Made by a program: the position numbers and the translations under genes. Below, piece by piece: positions 29,309 through 39,000 of a DNA stretch of 64,000 nucleotides; positions within the stretch are counted from its first letter, which is position 1; each line of letters starts with the position of its first letter. The notes below the pieces were generated by a model. The model searched no databases. It saw only the letters and a list, made by a program, of their open reading frames with translations, and was not told the origin of the DNA. The DNA comes from Acidovorax sp. A1169 (GTDB lineage Bacteria; Pseudomonadota; Gammaproteobacteria; Burkholderiales; Burkholderiaceae_C), in the NCBI RefSeq assembly GCF_030704685.1, contig NZ_JAUZDX010000003.1, forward strand, positions 310,001-374,000. The letters run 5' to 3'.

Positions 29309-30301
29309 TTACTTGGGATTGAGGTTCAGGGCTTCGAGCGTCGGGCCCCAGGCCTTGGTGTCGCGGCGCGCCACGTCCATAAGTTGGCTGGCAGGGCCGG
29401 CCATGGAGATCGCATTCATGCCCTTGAGCTTGGCCTGCACCTCGGCGCTGGCATGGAAGGCGCGCGTGCCCTCGTGCAGCTTGGCAATGATGGCGGGCGG
29501 CGTGCCGGCCTTGGCGACGATGCCGCTCCAGCCCATGGTGTCGAAGTCCTTCACTCCCAGCTCGTTGGCGGCGGGCACGTCGGGCAGCTCGGGCAGGCGC
29601 GAGGGGGCCAGCACCACCAGGGGCACGATCTTGCCGTTCTTGATGTGCGGCAGCGCCGAGCCGCCCACGGGCGCCATCACCTGCGTCTGCCCGCCGATGG
29701 TGGCCATGAGCCCGTCGGGCTCGCCCTTGAAGGGCACATGCACCATGCTGATACCGAGCTTCTTCTGCAGCAGCTCGACCGCCAGCTGGGTCGAATTGCC
29801 CAGACCCGAGGACGAGAAGTTGAGCTTGTCGGGGTTCGCCTTGGCGTACTTCACCAGGTCGTCGAGCGACTTGAAACCCGTGGCCGGGTTGGCCACCAGG
29901 ATGAAGGGTACGGTGCTGAGCATGCCCACGCCCACGAAGTCCTTCTCGGGGTCGTAAGGCAGCGGCTTGTAGACGAACTTGTTGAGCACCATCTGCGAGA
30001 CGCCGCCGAACATCAGCGTGTAGCCATCGGCCGGCTGGCCCAGCACCTGCTGCGCGGCGATGATGCCGCCGGCACCGGGCTTGTTCTCCACCGTGATGGT
30101 GGCGTTGATGGCCTTGCCCGCATGCTCGGCCCACAGCCGCGCCACGGTGTCGGAGCTGCCGCCCGCCTGCTGCGAGACGACCAGGCGGATCGGGCGACTG
30201 GGGTAGTTGGCATCTTGCGCCTGGGCGGCAGGCAGAGCGGCCAGCGACAGGGCGAGCGCCACGGCCTTGGCGGCAGCAGCAAAGCAGAAAGGTTTCTTCA
30301 T
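29309..30301 (-). CDS. TctC/Bug-family solute-binding protein
   Basis: A 330-residue periplasmic binding protein (signal peptide to about residue 28, cleavage after AQA). The family stretches IRLVVSQQAGGSSDTVARL, VENKPGAGGIIAAQ and YDPEKDFVGVG are present. It is cotranscribed ahead of ggt and divergent from a LysR regulator, a common arrangement in which the regulator controls uptake and use of one compound. The substrate could be a gamma-glutamyl compound or an organic acid, but it is not knowable from sequence. Confidence 0.92.
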   Translation of the reverse strand: MKKPFCFAAAAKAVALALSLAALPAAQAQDANYPSRPIRLVVSQQAGGSSDTVARLWAEHAGKAINATITVENKPGAGGIIAAQQVLGQPADGYTLMFGGVSQMVLNKFVYKPLPYDPEKDFVGVGMLSTVPFILVANPATGFKSLDDLVKYAKANPDKLNFSSSGLGNSTQLAVELLQKKLGISMVHVPFKGEPDGLMATIGGQTQVMAPVGGSALPHIKNGKIVPLVVLAPSRLPELPDVPAANELGVKDFDTMGWSGIVAKAGTPPAIIAKLHEGTRAFHASAEVQAKLKGMNAISMAGPASQLMDVARRDTKAWGPTLEALNLNPK

Positions 30302-30405
30302 ATCGGCAGATCTCCGGGAGGTGGGCGGCTTGAGGGTGGCAGCAGCATGAAAGAAAGCGCTGCAGGCATGCCGGCAATTATTCGGTGCCGTCGCCCAGGC
30401 GAACA

Positions 30406-30438
30406 GTGAATTCGCGCGATGGATCCATTAGCATTCAC
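30406..30438. promoter_or_regulatory. candidate LysR operator between divergent genes
   Basis: GTGAAT (30406-30411) and ATTCAC (30433-30438) form an inverted repeat around the 10-bp palindrome ATGGATCCAT (30419-30428). It abuts the LysR start codon, so binding would block its own translation start region or transcription. It fits LysR autoregulation but has no clear T-N11-A core. Confidence 0.4.
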
Positions 30439-30440
30439 TC

Positions 30441-31376
30441 ATGACTACCTATTACCAAGTGGCATGGGCCCGCCGGCTCAAGGTGAAGCATCTGGAATCG
30501 TTCATGGTGCTGGACGACGCCGGCACCCTCACCGAGGCCGCCGCGCGCATGCACATGACGCAGTCGGCCATGTCGCACTGGCTGGCAGACCTGGAGGAGC
30601 TGGTGGGCACCCAGTTGGTCACGCGCGGGCGGCGCATCCAGCTCACGCCAGCCGGCATCATCATGAAGCGCCTGGCCATCAGCGTGCTGGGCGACATCTC
30701 GCGCACCCAGGCCGAGCTGGGCGCCCTGGCCGAGGGCCGCACCGCGCGCCTGCACATCGGCAGCGTATGGGCCGGCGTGGCGCGCGCCATACCGCAGGCG
30801 CTGGTCGAGTTCCAGGCCCTGTACCCCTACATCTCGGTCACCGTGTCCGAGAGCCCGCTGACCCAGTTGCTCGAAGGCATCGACAACAAGCAGCTCGACG
30901 TGGCGGTGTGCTCCCTGGACTCACGCGCCTACAAGGACGGGCTGGAGCACCGCGAGCTGTTCGACGACAACGTCTGCCTGGTGGTGGGCCGTGCCAGCCG
31001 CCATTGGGACGCCAAGGCCCCCATCCGCCTGATCGACCTGGTCCACGATAACTGGATCATGCCGCCCAAGGGCACGCTCACCCGCTCACAGCTCGATGCG
31101 GCCCTGCTCGACGCCGGCGCCACCTGGCTGCTGCCCAAGGTCGAAACAGCCGCCATCACCACCCTGCAGGCCCTGGTGCACCAGGGCGACTACATCGGCG
31201 TGTGCTCCGAGGCCATGGCCGAGTACCAGGTGGCTTTGGGCAATATGCGCATCCTGCCGCTGGACCGGACGATCCGCTTCGGGCCGGTGGGGGTGGTCTG
31301 GGCGAAGGACAACACGGCGGAGGCGGTGCGGTTGTTTGTGGAGCATATTGCGGCGGTGGTGGGGCGGGCGGGTTGA
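30441..31376 (+). CDS. LysR-family transcriptional regulator
   Basis: A 311-residue LysR regulator: winged helix-turn-helix at residues about 15-75 (LTEAAARMHMTQSAMSHWLADLEE), then the substrate-binding domain (residues about 100-305). It is divergent from the Bug-ggt pair, with 139 bases between, so it most probably regulates them. There is no obvious ribosome binding site before the ATG, which may be a leaderless or weak start. The inducer is unknown. Confidence 0.92.
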   Translation: MTTYYQVAWARRLKVKHLESFMVLDDAGTLTEAAARMHMTQSAMSHWLADLEELVGTQLVTRGRRIQLTPAGIIMKRLAISVLGDISRTQAELGALAEGRTARLHIGSVWAGVARAIPQALVEFQALYPYISVTVSESPLTQLLEGIDNKQLDVAVCSLDSRAYKDGLEHRELFDDNVCLVVGRASRHWDAKAPIRLIDLVHDNWIMPPKGTLTRSQLDAALLDAGATWLLPKVETAAITTLQALVHQGDYIGVCSEAMAEYQVALGNMRILPLDRTIRFGPVGVVWAKDNTAEAVRLFVEHIAAVVGRAG

Positions 31377-31475
31377 GCTGGCACGGCAACGCCAAACCTG
31401 CCGACGTGCGCCGCAAATTTCAGCTACTTCTAAAACGATAAGTCAGTCTTGCACGAGTTGCCCCATTGAATGGAA

Positions 31476-32207
31476 CTACGGTGGAGGAAGTTCCGCCTTC
31501 CCGACAGTCCGACTTGCCATCTCCGCCAGAATTGGATGCTCCTGCCAAGGATGGCCAATAAGCATCAAGGCCCCATCCTGCTGAAGCGCCAAGCGCCTCA
31601 CCATATCGGCTCCACCCTTTGAGATCAGCACTATCCATTCAGTGTGCAGATAGATCATTGAGTAGGACGTTCTTCTGTCTCTGATATCGCGTTTGGGGTA
31701 ACCATTGAAGTGCATTAAGCTGCCATCCCGTTTGTCGAACAGTATCAATCCAGCGACCGCATACTGCTGGGTTTCACCAGGATCACCCTCCAGAATCATT
31801 CGGCGAAGAACAGCCTCGTGAGGCCCAAGCTGCACCCCGCGAAGTTCGACTAATTGGCTGATGCCCGCGCGGAACAGATTAAGAAGGTGAAACAACTTGA
31901 ACGTTGAATAGTCGACCTTTGCTTGAATCATCGTCCCAGGTACCCATGGCTCCACTGGGCGTAATTTTTTCCAAGTATCTCGGAAAGGCACTTCATAGTT
32001 AGTATTGCAAAAGGCCTCGCATTCCGTGCACAGTAGCTCTTCCTTCAGGCCATCCTGACGTGGTTCAACCCCATAGCGTCCTCTACCATGGACCTCGAGC
32101 AAGTGTCCCTTTGCGCCTCGAAGCGGTTTAGCTACTGATTTCGGAAATATGTGACTTTTTTGAAGCAAGCCCTCCCTAAGGCACAGCTTGCAAAGACCAA
32201 GTTTCAT
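31476..32207 (-). CDS. HNH-like protein, possibly acquired
   Basis: A 243-residue protein beginning MKLGLCKLCLREGLLQKSHI. It has a CxxC pair, then HIFPKS and a second cysteine pair CTEC, the layout of zinc-binding HNH-nuclease-like proteins. The DNA is visibly richer in A and T than the neighbours, consistent with transfer. The start at 32207 has a strong GGGGGG purine-rich site. The rest of the protein is of unknown type. It could be a toxin, a defence nuclease or a repair protein; no partner gene is present. Confidence 0.6.
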   Translation of the reverse strand: MKLGLCKLCLREGLLQKSHIFPKSVAKPLRGAKGHLLEVHGRGRYGVEPRQDGLKEELLCTECEAFCNTNYEVPFRDTWKKLRPVEPWVPGTMIQAKVDYSTFKLFHLLNLFRAGISQLVELRGVQLGPHEAVLRRMILEGDPGETQQYAVAGLILFDKRDGSLMHFNGYPKRDIRDRRTSYSMIYLHTEWIVLISKGGADMVRRLALQQDGALMLIGHPWQEHPILAEMASRTVGKAELPPP

Positions 32208-32226
32208 ACACCCCCCAGAATTTCGC

Positions 32227-32412
32227 TCAGAACAATCCAGCCGGCTTGGCAAGGCGATCCCAACTGTAAATGACCAGTGAGCCAAGCTCCACCCGGTTGG
32301 CGTTGCCTGTCACGCTGTAGTCGATGCGCAGTTCCTACTCGTCGGAGATGCCGATGGGCCCGATTCGATATTGACGTAGGGCAACCGGGACACGCGGCTT
32401 GCGTGGTCCAAT
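32227..32412 (-). pseudogene. remnant of an unidentified gene
   Basis: On the minus strand a protein-like stretch reads LRQYRIGPIGISDE, a TAG stop (32335-32337), then ELRIDYSVTGNANRVELGSL and YSWDRLAKPAGLF before a TGA (32227-32229). The two parts are in the same frame and look like one conserved tail. The family is not recognised. It lies directly upstream of the HNH-like gene, suggesting that an insertion left debris. Confidence 0.4.
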
Positions 32413-32440
32413 CCATGCCCCGCCCAGTGACTCCCTCGCC

Positions 32441-33118
32441 ATGACCAGCCACGCCCCCTCAGCCGCCACAATGCCAAACGCATCACCCGCAGCGCCCTCG
32501 CCGGCCCTGCCCACAGCCGCCCCGCCCGCCCCCCACACCCCCACCGAAGACGCCATCGCCATCTTCACCGGCGTGCTCCTGATCTCCGTGGGCGTAGCCT
32601 TCTTCACCAGTGCCGGGCTGCTCACGGGCGGCACGGCGGGGCTGGCGTTTCTGGCGCACTACGCCACGGGCATCGGCTTTGGCAAGCTGTTCTTTGTGAT
32701 CAACCTGCCGTTCTACTGGCTGGCGCTGCGCAAGCTGGGGCGGGCGTTCACGGTGAAGACCTTCATCGCGGTGCTGTTGCTGTCGGCGCTGACGGAGCTG
32801 CAGTCGCAGTTGCTGCAGTTCGCGCAGCTGCAGCCGCTGTACGCGGCGATTGCAGGCGGCACCATCACGGGCACGGGGTTTTTGGTGCTGTTCAGGCACC
32901 GCTGCAGCCTGGGCGGCGTGGGCATTGCCGCGCTGTACCTGCAGGACCGCTATGGCTGGCGCGCGGGCAAGATCCAGATGGCGGTGGACTGCTGCATTGT
33001 GCTGCTGGCGCTTTTCACGGTGGAGCCGCTGCGCGTGCTTTGGTCGATTGCGGGGGCGGTGGCGCTGAACCTGGTGCTGGCCATCAACCACCGGCCGGGG
33101 CGGTACATGGGGACCTGA
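32441..33118 (+). CDS. YitT-family membrane protein
   Basis: A 225-residue integral membrane protein of the YitT type: a Pro/Ala-rich tail of about 30 residues, then about five hydrophobic segments with FTSAGLLTGGTAGLAFL and GGTITGTGFLVLFRHRCSLGG conserved. The ATG at 32441 is favoured; a longer frame from 32399 lacks family sequence. The substrate is unknown. Confidence 0.85.
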   Translation: MTSHAPSAATMPNASPAAPSPALPTAAPPAPHTPTEDAIAIFTGVLLISVGVAFFTSAGLLTGGTAGLAFLAHYATGIGFGKLFFVINLPFYWLALRKLGRAFTVKTFIAVLLLSALTELQSQLLQFAQLQPLYAAIAGGTITGTGFLVLFRHRCSLGGVGIAALYLQDRYGWRAGKIQMAVDCCIVLLALFTVEPLRVLWSIAGAVALNLVLAINHRPGRYMGT

Positions 33119-33167
33119 GCACCTTCACGCCGACACGGGCTCGAAACCTGCATATGCAGGGATGCGC

Positions 33168-34262
33168 TCAGGGCGCTGGCACGGTCCGATTGGTGGGCTT
33201 TTCAATGCCGATGGCCTGCAGGCGCTGGTCGCCGCTGCGCAGCAGGCGCTCCACGTCGGCATCCGACAGCACCGCTTGGATATAGCTGAAATCCGAACCC
33301 CACTGCGGTGTTCCGATGACGGTGTAGGGATCGAGCACGCTGTCCATAAGGCGTTGGTTGGACCTGCGGTACGGCGCCACACTGGCAGGGGTGCTGGCCA
33401 TGTAGGCGCGTTTCAGCGACAGAGACACGCGTGTCTGCCCCGCACCCTGTGGGTTGCCGTAGGGTTGCGCGCTGATGTAGGCAGGGCGCATGGGCAGATA
33501 GCCCACGGGCCGCATTGCGATGATGCCCCGCTGCTCCCCGGCCAGTTCTGCCAGCCCTTGTTCGTTGGCCCGCAGCAGCATGGTGCCATTGCGCTCCACC
33601 CCCGAAATGTCCAGCACGGTGATGGCGCCGCTCGCAGTGGTGGCGGGCGGGGGGTACATGGGCACGCCCAGCACGGTCAGCAAGGCCAGTGCGGACTGCA
33701 CGGCTGTGCGCTGTTGCTCCGGGGTCTGGATCAGTTGGCTGGCTTCGCCGGTGTGGCGGTCGATGTCAAACTCGGTACCGGGCACATCGACGGTGATTTC
33801 TACATCCACCTTGCCGTTGGTGCTCTGGCGCAGGCGGCGCTCGATCTCGTCCAGGCCGTTTTCCCTGGACAGGAATGTGTCGTACCACCACTCACGGCCT
33901 ATGGCCACCCTGCGCGCGGTACCGCTGGCCTGCAGTATCTCCAGGCCCGGCTCGGTCACCCACAGGATGACGCCGCCCAGCGGGTTGACCCTGCGCCCGC
34001 CCGGCAGCACCTCGCTGCCCAGTTCGGTCACCACCTGCTGGATGCGCGCCTGCAGCTCCACCGCCCGGCGGTCGGCCGGCATGGTGAGGGCATCGAACCC
34101 CGCCATGACCCACACGTACACCGGTGCATTGCCCGTGCCGAAGCGCTTGAGCCGGTCGCGCATCTCGTCGTATTCGTAAGGGCTGGTCTTTTGCGCATGA
34201 ACGGCTTGCAGGGCGGTGAGCGCGATCAGGGCCAGCAGGGCCAGGGCGTTGCGAAGTCGCAT
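33168..34262 (-). CDS. periplasmic protein of unknown function
   Basis: A 364-residue exported protein with a signal peptide (MRLRNALALLALIALTALQA, cleavage after VHA). It is otherwise unassigned. Features are a central GGRRVNPLGGVILWVTEPGLE, a YPPPATTASGAITVLDI region near 210-225, and a basic C-terminus. The start at 34262 is preferred over a longer frame without a signal peptide. It is convergent with the YitT gene. Confidence 0.7.
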   Translation of the reverse strand: MRLRNALALLALIALTALQAVHAQKTSPYEYDEMRDRLKRFGTGNAPVYVWVMAGFDALTMPADRRAVELQARIQQVVTELGSEVLPGGRRVNPLGGVILWVTEPGLEILQASGTARRVAIGREWWYDTFLSRENGLDEIERRLRQSTNGKVDVEITVDVPGTEFDIDRHTGEASQLIQTPEQQRTAVQSALALLTVLGVPMYPPPATTASGAITVLDISGVERNGTMLLRANEQGLAELAGEQRGIIAMRPVGYLPMRPAYISAQPYGNPQGAGQTRVSLSLKRAYMASTPASVAPYRRSNQRLMDSVLDPYTVIGTPQWGSDFSYIQAVLSDADVERLLRSGDQRLQAIGIEKPTNRTVPAP

Positions 34263-34391
34263 GGGTCTCCAGTGCAAACGGATGGACTGGAGCTTGTACC
34301 CTGAAGATGGGCCGAAGGCCAGCACCAAAATGGGTGGTGACAGCGGCGGTGGCCATGGCCTCGCCCGATGCCCGCGTCCTGGCCGCTTCGG

Positions 34392-35639
34392 TCAGGACAC
34401 CGTATCCGAAAAATCCGGCCGCACGTCCACCGGCGTCCACTCCATGTCGCCGCAGATGATCAGGCGCTGCCCGTGCTGCTCGAAGCCCACGGACAGCGTG
34501 ATGCACATGCTCAGGCTCTGCATGGTGCGGTAGGGGCGCGTGACCTGGACCACGCCGGTGTCGCCCAAGGCACGCCGAAAGTACGGCCGGCGCGACCAGC
34601 GGGCGCCCGTGGTGTCGCGCAGCGGGGCGAAGGCATCGCGCTCGGCCAGCACCGGCCCGTGCCCCCGCGAGAAAAGGTTGGTACCTACCTGGTGGCCGCT
34701 GGCGTCCAGCAGGTAGCAGACGTCGGCATTGGGCAGCCCGAGAAAGGCGGCGCAGGCTTCGGCCAGGGAGGCGCCGGCCTGCATGCGGGTGCAGGCATGG
34801 AGCATGGCCTGCACATAGGGCTGCAGGCGGTCGCGGTACTCGCGGCGCTGATCGTGCCAGCGGTCGCCGCACAGGGCCCAGGTTTCTTCGATCTCTGCGC
34901 AAGTATGGGCCGGCGGCAGCAGTTGCGCGGCGGGCCGGCCGAAGAAGTAGCCCTGCACGAAGTCGGTGTCGGAGTCGAGCGCGATGACGGCTTCCTCACG
35001 CCGCTCGATGCCTTCCATGAGGACCAGCGCACCGCATTCGTGCAGCAGCGAGACCATCTGGGTGGTCACGCGCCGCACGGTCTGGCTCTGCGCGGCCTTG
35101 ACGACCACGCTGCGGTCGAGCTTGACCAGCGTGGGTGCCAGGGTGAACACCCGGTCGAAGTTGGAGTGGCCGGCGCCGAAGTCGTCCAGCGCCAGCAGAA
35201 AGCCCTGGGCCTTGAGCTCGCGCACCTGCGCTTCGAGGTCGACGTGGTCATCGATCGCGGTCTCCAGGATCTCGACGACGATCTGGTGGGGCGCCAGGCC
35301 CGATTGGCGGCAGACCTGCAACAGGCGCTGCGAGGCAGACATGGCATTGCCGCTGGAGAAGATGGATGCATCCACGTTCAAAAAAAGCCAGTGCGCCTGC
35401 CGGGGAAAGCGCGCAAAGCTGCCGGCGTGCAGCTCGCAGGCGGCCACATCGAGCGCGGTCTGCTCTTCGACCGACTGGCAGCGGGCGAAGAGTTCGGGCG
35501 GCGGCACGGGCGTGCCGTCGGGCGTGGTACCCCGGAGCAGGGCCTCGTAGCCGACCACACGGCGATGGGCCAGGCTGAAGATCGGCTGGAAGTGGGACTT
35601 GAGCGCAATTGTCACGGGAGGGGCGCTCGGCCGATGCAC
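34392..35639 (-). CDS. EAL-domain c-di-GMP phosphodiesterase with C-terminal sensor
   Basis: A 415-residue protein. The EAL domain is N-terminal (about residues 10-240) and carries the usual catalytic residues: YEALLRG, NVDASIF, VVEILE, LALDDFGAG, LVKLDRSVV, MEGIE and VQGYFFGRP. The C-terminal part (about 260-410) looks like a PAS/Cache-like sensor domain (ADVCYLLDASGHQVGTN). It is probably cytoplasmic and active in breaking down c-di-GMP. The next gene on the same strand is the large GGDEF-EAL protein, about 440 bases upstream. Confidence 0.92.
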   Translation of the reverse strand: MHRPSAPPVTIALKSHFQPIFSLAHRRVVGYEALLRGTTPDGTPVPPPELFARCQSVEEQTALDVAACELHAGSFARFPRQAHWLFLNVDASIFSSGNAMSASQRLLQVCRQSGLAPHQIVVEILETAIDDHVDLEAQVRELKAQGFLLALDDFGAGHSNFDRVFTLAPTLVKLDRSVVVKAAQSQTVRRVTTQMVSLLHECGALVLMEGIERREEAVIALDSDTDFVQGYFFGRPAAQLLPPAHTCAEIEETWALCGDRWHDQRREYRDRLQPYVQAMLHACTRMQAGASLAEACAAFLGLPNADVCYLLDASGHQVGTNLFSRGHGPVLAERDAFAPLRDTTGARWSRRPYFRRALGDTGVVQVTRPYRTMQSLSMCITLSVGFEQHGQRLIICGDMEWTPVDVRPDFSDTVS

Positions 35640-35970
35640 GGACCGCCCTTGTTGGCGGGCCTGGGCGCGTTGGAGACTGCAGGCTGGGGTTGGTGCATGG
35701 GTGTCGGCGGGTCTGAATGCCTATTTTTTCACTATCTCTCTGTGGAGCCGCGCTCACAGAATGGGGCCTGGGCTCCAGGAGCCTGGTCGGCGGTCAGGCC
35801 ATGCCCGAAAAGGCATTCACCGTATCAGCATTTTCCGTGCCATGCACTGCAGCCTGGGCATGGCCGCGCGGTACCTGCAAGGCCGCCATGGCTGGCGAGT
35901 GGGCTGCGGCTGCTAGGAGCGTGCGCGGCAGAAGGCATCGAAGCGAAACGTCCGAAAACCGAGGATCGCT

Positions 35971-36069
35971 GGGTAGTACCGACAAGCCCAGGGTGGACCC
36001 CTGGGAGCCGGAGGTGATACCCGGCGAGACCGGTTTGTCGGGCGTTGCAGCCGATGCTCCTTCTGCCGC
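35971..36069. repeat. dispersed intergenic repeat, copy B
   Basis: The second copy of the repeat at 931-1030, same orientation, with the shared blocks CAGGGTGG, CGGAGGT, ACCCGGC and CGTTGCAGCCGA. As with copy A, it ends just past the stop codon of a minus-strand gene (36078). It occupies part of the otherwise gene-free region 35640-36077; the rest of that region shows no gene. Confidence 0.65.
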
Positions 36070-36077
36070 GCACGCTC

Positions 36078-39000
36078 CTAGGGGTTCACCGCATACCGCT
36101 GCGCCATCAGCTGCTCGAAGTTCTCCAACGGCACCGGCCGGCTGAACAGGTAGCCTTGCCACAGGTTGCAGCCGTGCTGCGCCAGGAATTCGCGCTGGGC
36201 CGTGGTCTCCACGCCCTCGGCGATGACGTCGATGCCCAGGCTCTGCGCCATGCCGATGATGGTCTGCACGATGAGCGCGTCGGTTTGCTGGATGCCGATG
36301 TTGCGCACGAAGCTCTGGTCGATCTTGAGCTGGTCCAGCGGCAGCCGCGTGAGGTAGGACAGCGAGGACTGCCCGGTGCCGAAGTCGTCCATCGAGAAGC
36401 CCACGCCCAGCGCGCGCAGCGCGTTCATCCTGGCGATGGTCTGCTGCACGTTGTCCAGCGCCATGCTCTCGGTCAGCTCCAGCTTGAGGTGGTCGGCGCG
36501 GGCGCCGGTTTCACTGAGCACGGCAAACACATGGTCCACGAAGTCGCCCTGGCGGAACTGGCGCGCGCTCACGTTCACGGCCAGCTGCAAGTGGCTGCGC
36601 GCGGGGTCGTCCTGCCATTGGCGCAGTTGCCGGCAGGCGGTGCGCAGCACCCATAGGCCGATGGCCAGGATCTGCCCGGTCTCTTCGGCCAGCGGGATGA
36701 ACTCGCCGGGCATGACCAGGCCGCGCTCGGGGTGCTGCCAGCGGATCAGCACCTCGGCACCGATGGCCCGCGCCCCCTGCCCCACCTGCACCTGGTAGTA
36801 CAGGCGAAACTGGTCCTCGGCCAGGGCCGTGCGCAGGTCGTTCTCCATCGCGGCGCGGGCCGTCACGGCGGCCTGCATGCGCGGGTCGAAAAAGCGCACG
36901 GCGTTGCGCCCTGCGGTCTTGGCGGCGTACATGGCCAGGTCGGCACGCTTCATGAGCTCGTCCACCGACTGGCTCTGCCCGCTGAACAGCACCGCACCGA
37001 TGCTCGGCGTGCTGTGAACGTGGTGCATCGCCAACTGGTAGGGCTGGTTCAGCGCTTCCAGGATTTTGTTGCCCACGCCCTGCGTGTGCTCGGCGGCCTC
37101 GGTGGGCTCGCTGCTCATGCCCTTGAGCAGCAGCAAAAACTCGTCGCCGCCCAGGCGCGCCACGGTGTCGCCCTCGCGCACGCAGGCCTTCAGGCGCTGG
37201 GCCACCTGCTGCAGCAGCACGTCGCCCATGTCGTGGCCCAGGGTGTCGTTGAGGGTCTTGAAGTGGTCCAGGTCCAGGCACAGCAGCGCGCCGTACTGGC
37301 CCGAGCGGGCGCTGCTGGCAAAGGCCTGCTGCAGCCGGTCCATCATCAGGCGGCGGTTGGGCAGCAGGGTGAGCGGGTCGTAGAAGGCCAGGTGCTCGAT
37401 CTCCCGGGCGGCGGCGGCCTTCTGCGTGATGTCGCTCAGCGAGGCCACGTAGTGCGTGAGCCGCCCCTGGGCGTCCTTGACGGCCGTGATGCCCATCTGG
37501 TGCAGGTTCACCTGCCCATCCTTGCAACGGTTCCAGATTTCGCCGCTCCACTCGCCCGCGCTGTCCAGGGTCCGGCGCAGACTGGCAAAAAAGGCCTCGT
37601 CGTGCTGCCCCGAGGCGAGAAAGCTGGCACGCCGGCCCACGGCATCGGCACTGTCGTAGCCGGTGATCTTGGTGAAGGCGCGGTTGGTGCGCAGGATCAC
37701 GGTGTCGGCATCGGTGACCAGCATGCCCTCTTGCGACTCGAAGGCGATGGCGGCGATGCGCAACTCCCGTTCTGCGTTCTTGCGCTCGGTGATGTTGTTG
37801 CCGATGCCCCGGTAGCCCAGGAAAGTGCCGTCTGCGCCGAACATCGGCGTGCCGCTCACCGAGACCCACTCAACCGCACCGCCCGTGGAGTGGCGGGGGT
37901 ACTCGAAATCGCGGAACTCGCGGTGCTCGCGCAGGGTTTGTTCGTGCTGCTCCCAGTCCACCGCAATGCCGTCCGACGCAGCGACCCCGCCGCCGTCATC
38001 GGTAGCCACCTCGCGCCGGGTCTTGCCCACATGCCACTGGGGGCCCGGCAGCGTGCGCCTGGCGGCCTCGCCCTCCAGGGTCACGAACCGCATCTGCGCG
38101 TCCTGCTCCCAGTACCAGTCCGAGGACAGCATGGTGAGCGTACGAAACCGCGCCTCGTTGTCTTCCAGCTGGCGGCGCACGCTGTACGATTCGGTGACGT
38201 CGCTGAACACCAGCACCACCCCGGTGATATCGCCTGCGGCATTGCGGATCGGGGCCGCACTGTCGGCAATCTGGTACTCGGTGCCGCCCCGGGCGATCAG
38301 CGTGGTGTGGTTGGACAGCTCCACCACCTGGCCGCTGGCCATGACCAGTTGCACCGGATCCTTCGACGGCTCGCGGGTGTGCGCGTTGACGATGCGAAAG
38401 ATGTCGGTCAGCGGGCGGCCTTGCGCCTCGCGCAGCGGCCAGCCGGTCATCTGCTCGGCCACGCCGTTCATGCGCACCACCAGGCCCCGGTGATCGGTGG
38501 CCACCACCGCATCGCCGATGGAGTGCAGGGTGATGGCCAGGTTTTCCTCGCTCTGGCGCAGTTCGCCCTCGGCCTGCTGGCGCGCCTGGGCCATGTGGTT
38601 GAAGCGCTGCGCCAGCTGAGCCAGCTCGCGAAAGCCCGTCTCGGGCACCGCAGCCACCTGCTGGCCCTGGGCGAGCTGGTCGGTGGCCCGCAGCAGCCGT
38701 GCCAGCGGCTTGCCCACGCCGCGGCGCACCCCTTCGTGCGCCAGCACGAACGAGGCCAGCAAGCCCAGCAGCAAAAAGCCGATGTCGCGCCACATCTGTT
38801 GCGTGGTCCGGGCATACAGCGCGTCGAGCGGCATCGACAGGCGCATGGTGGCCACCGGCCTGCCCTGGGATTCGAGCAGGGGCCGCGCCACTTCGATGTA
38901 AGGGGCATCGCCATGCGTCTCCAACACGGTGGCGCCGCCTTGCACGGCTTGTGCACCGGCCCCCGCCCGGGGCAGTTCGGGCTGAGTGCCAAGCTCCTGT

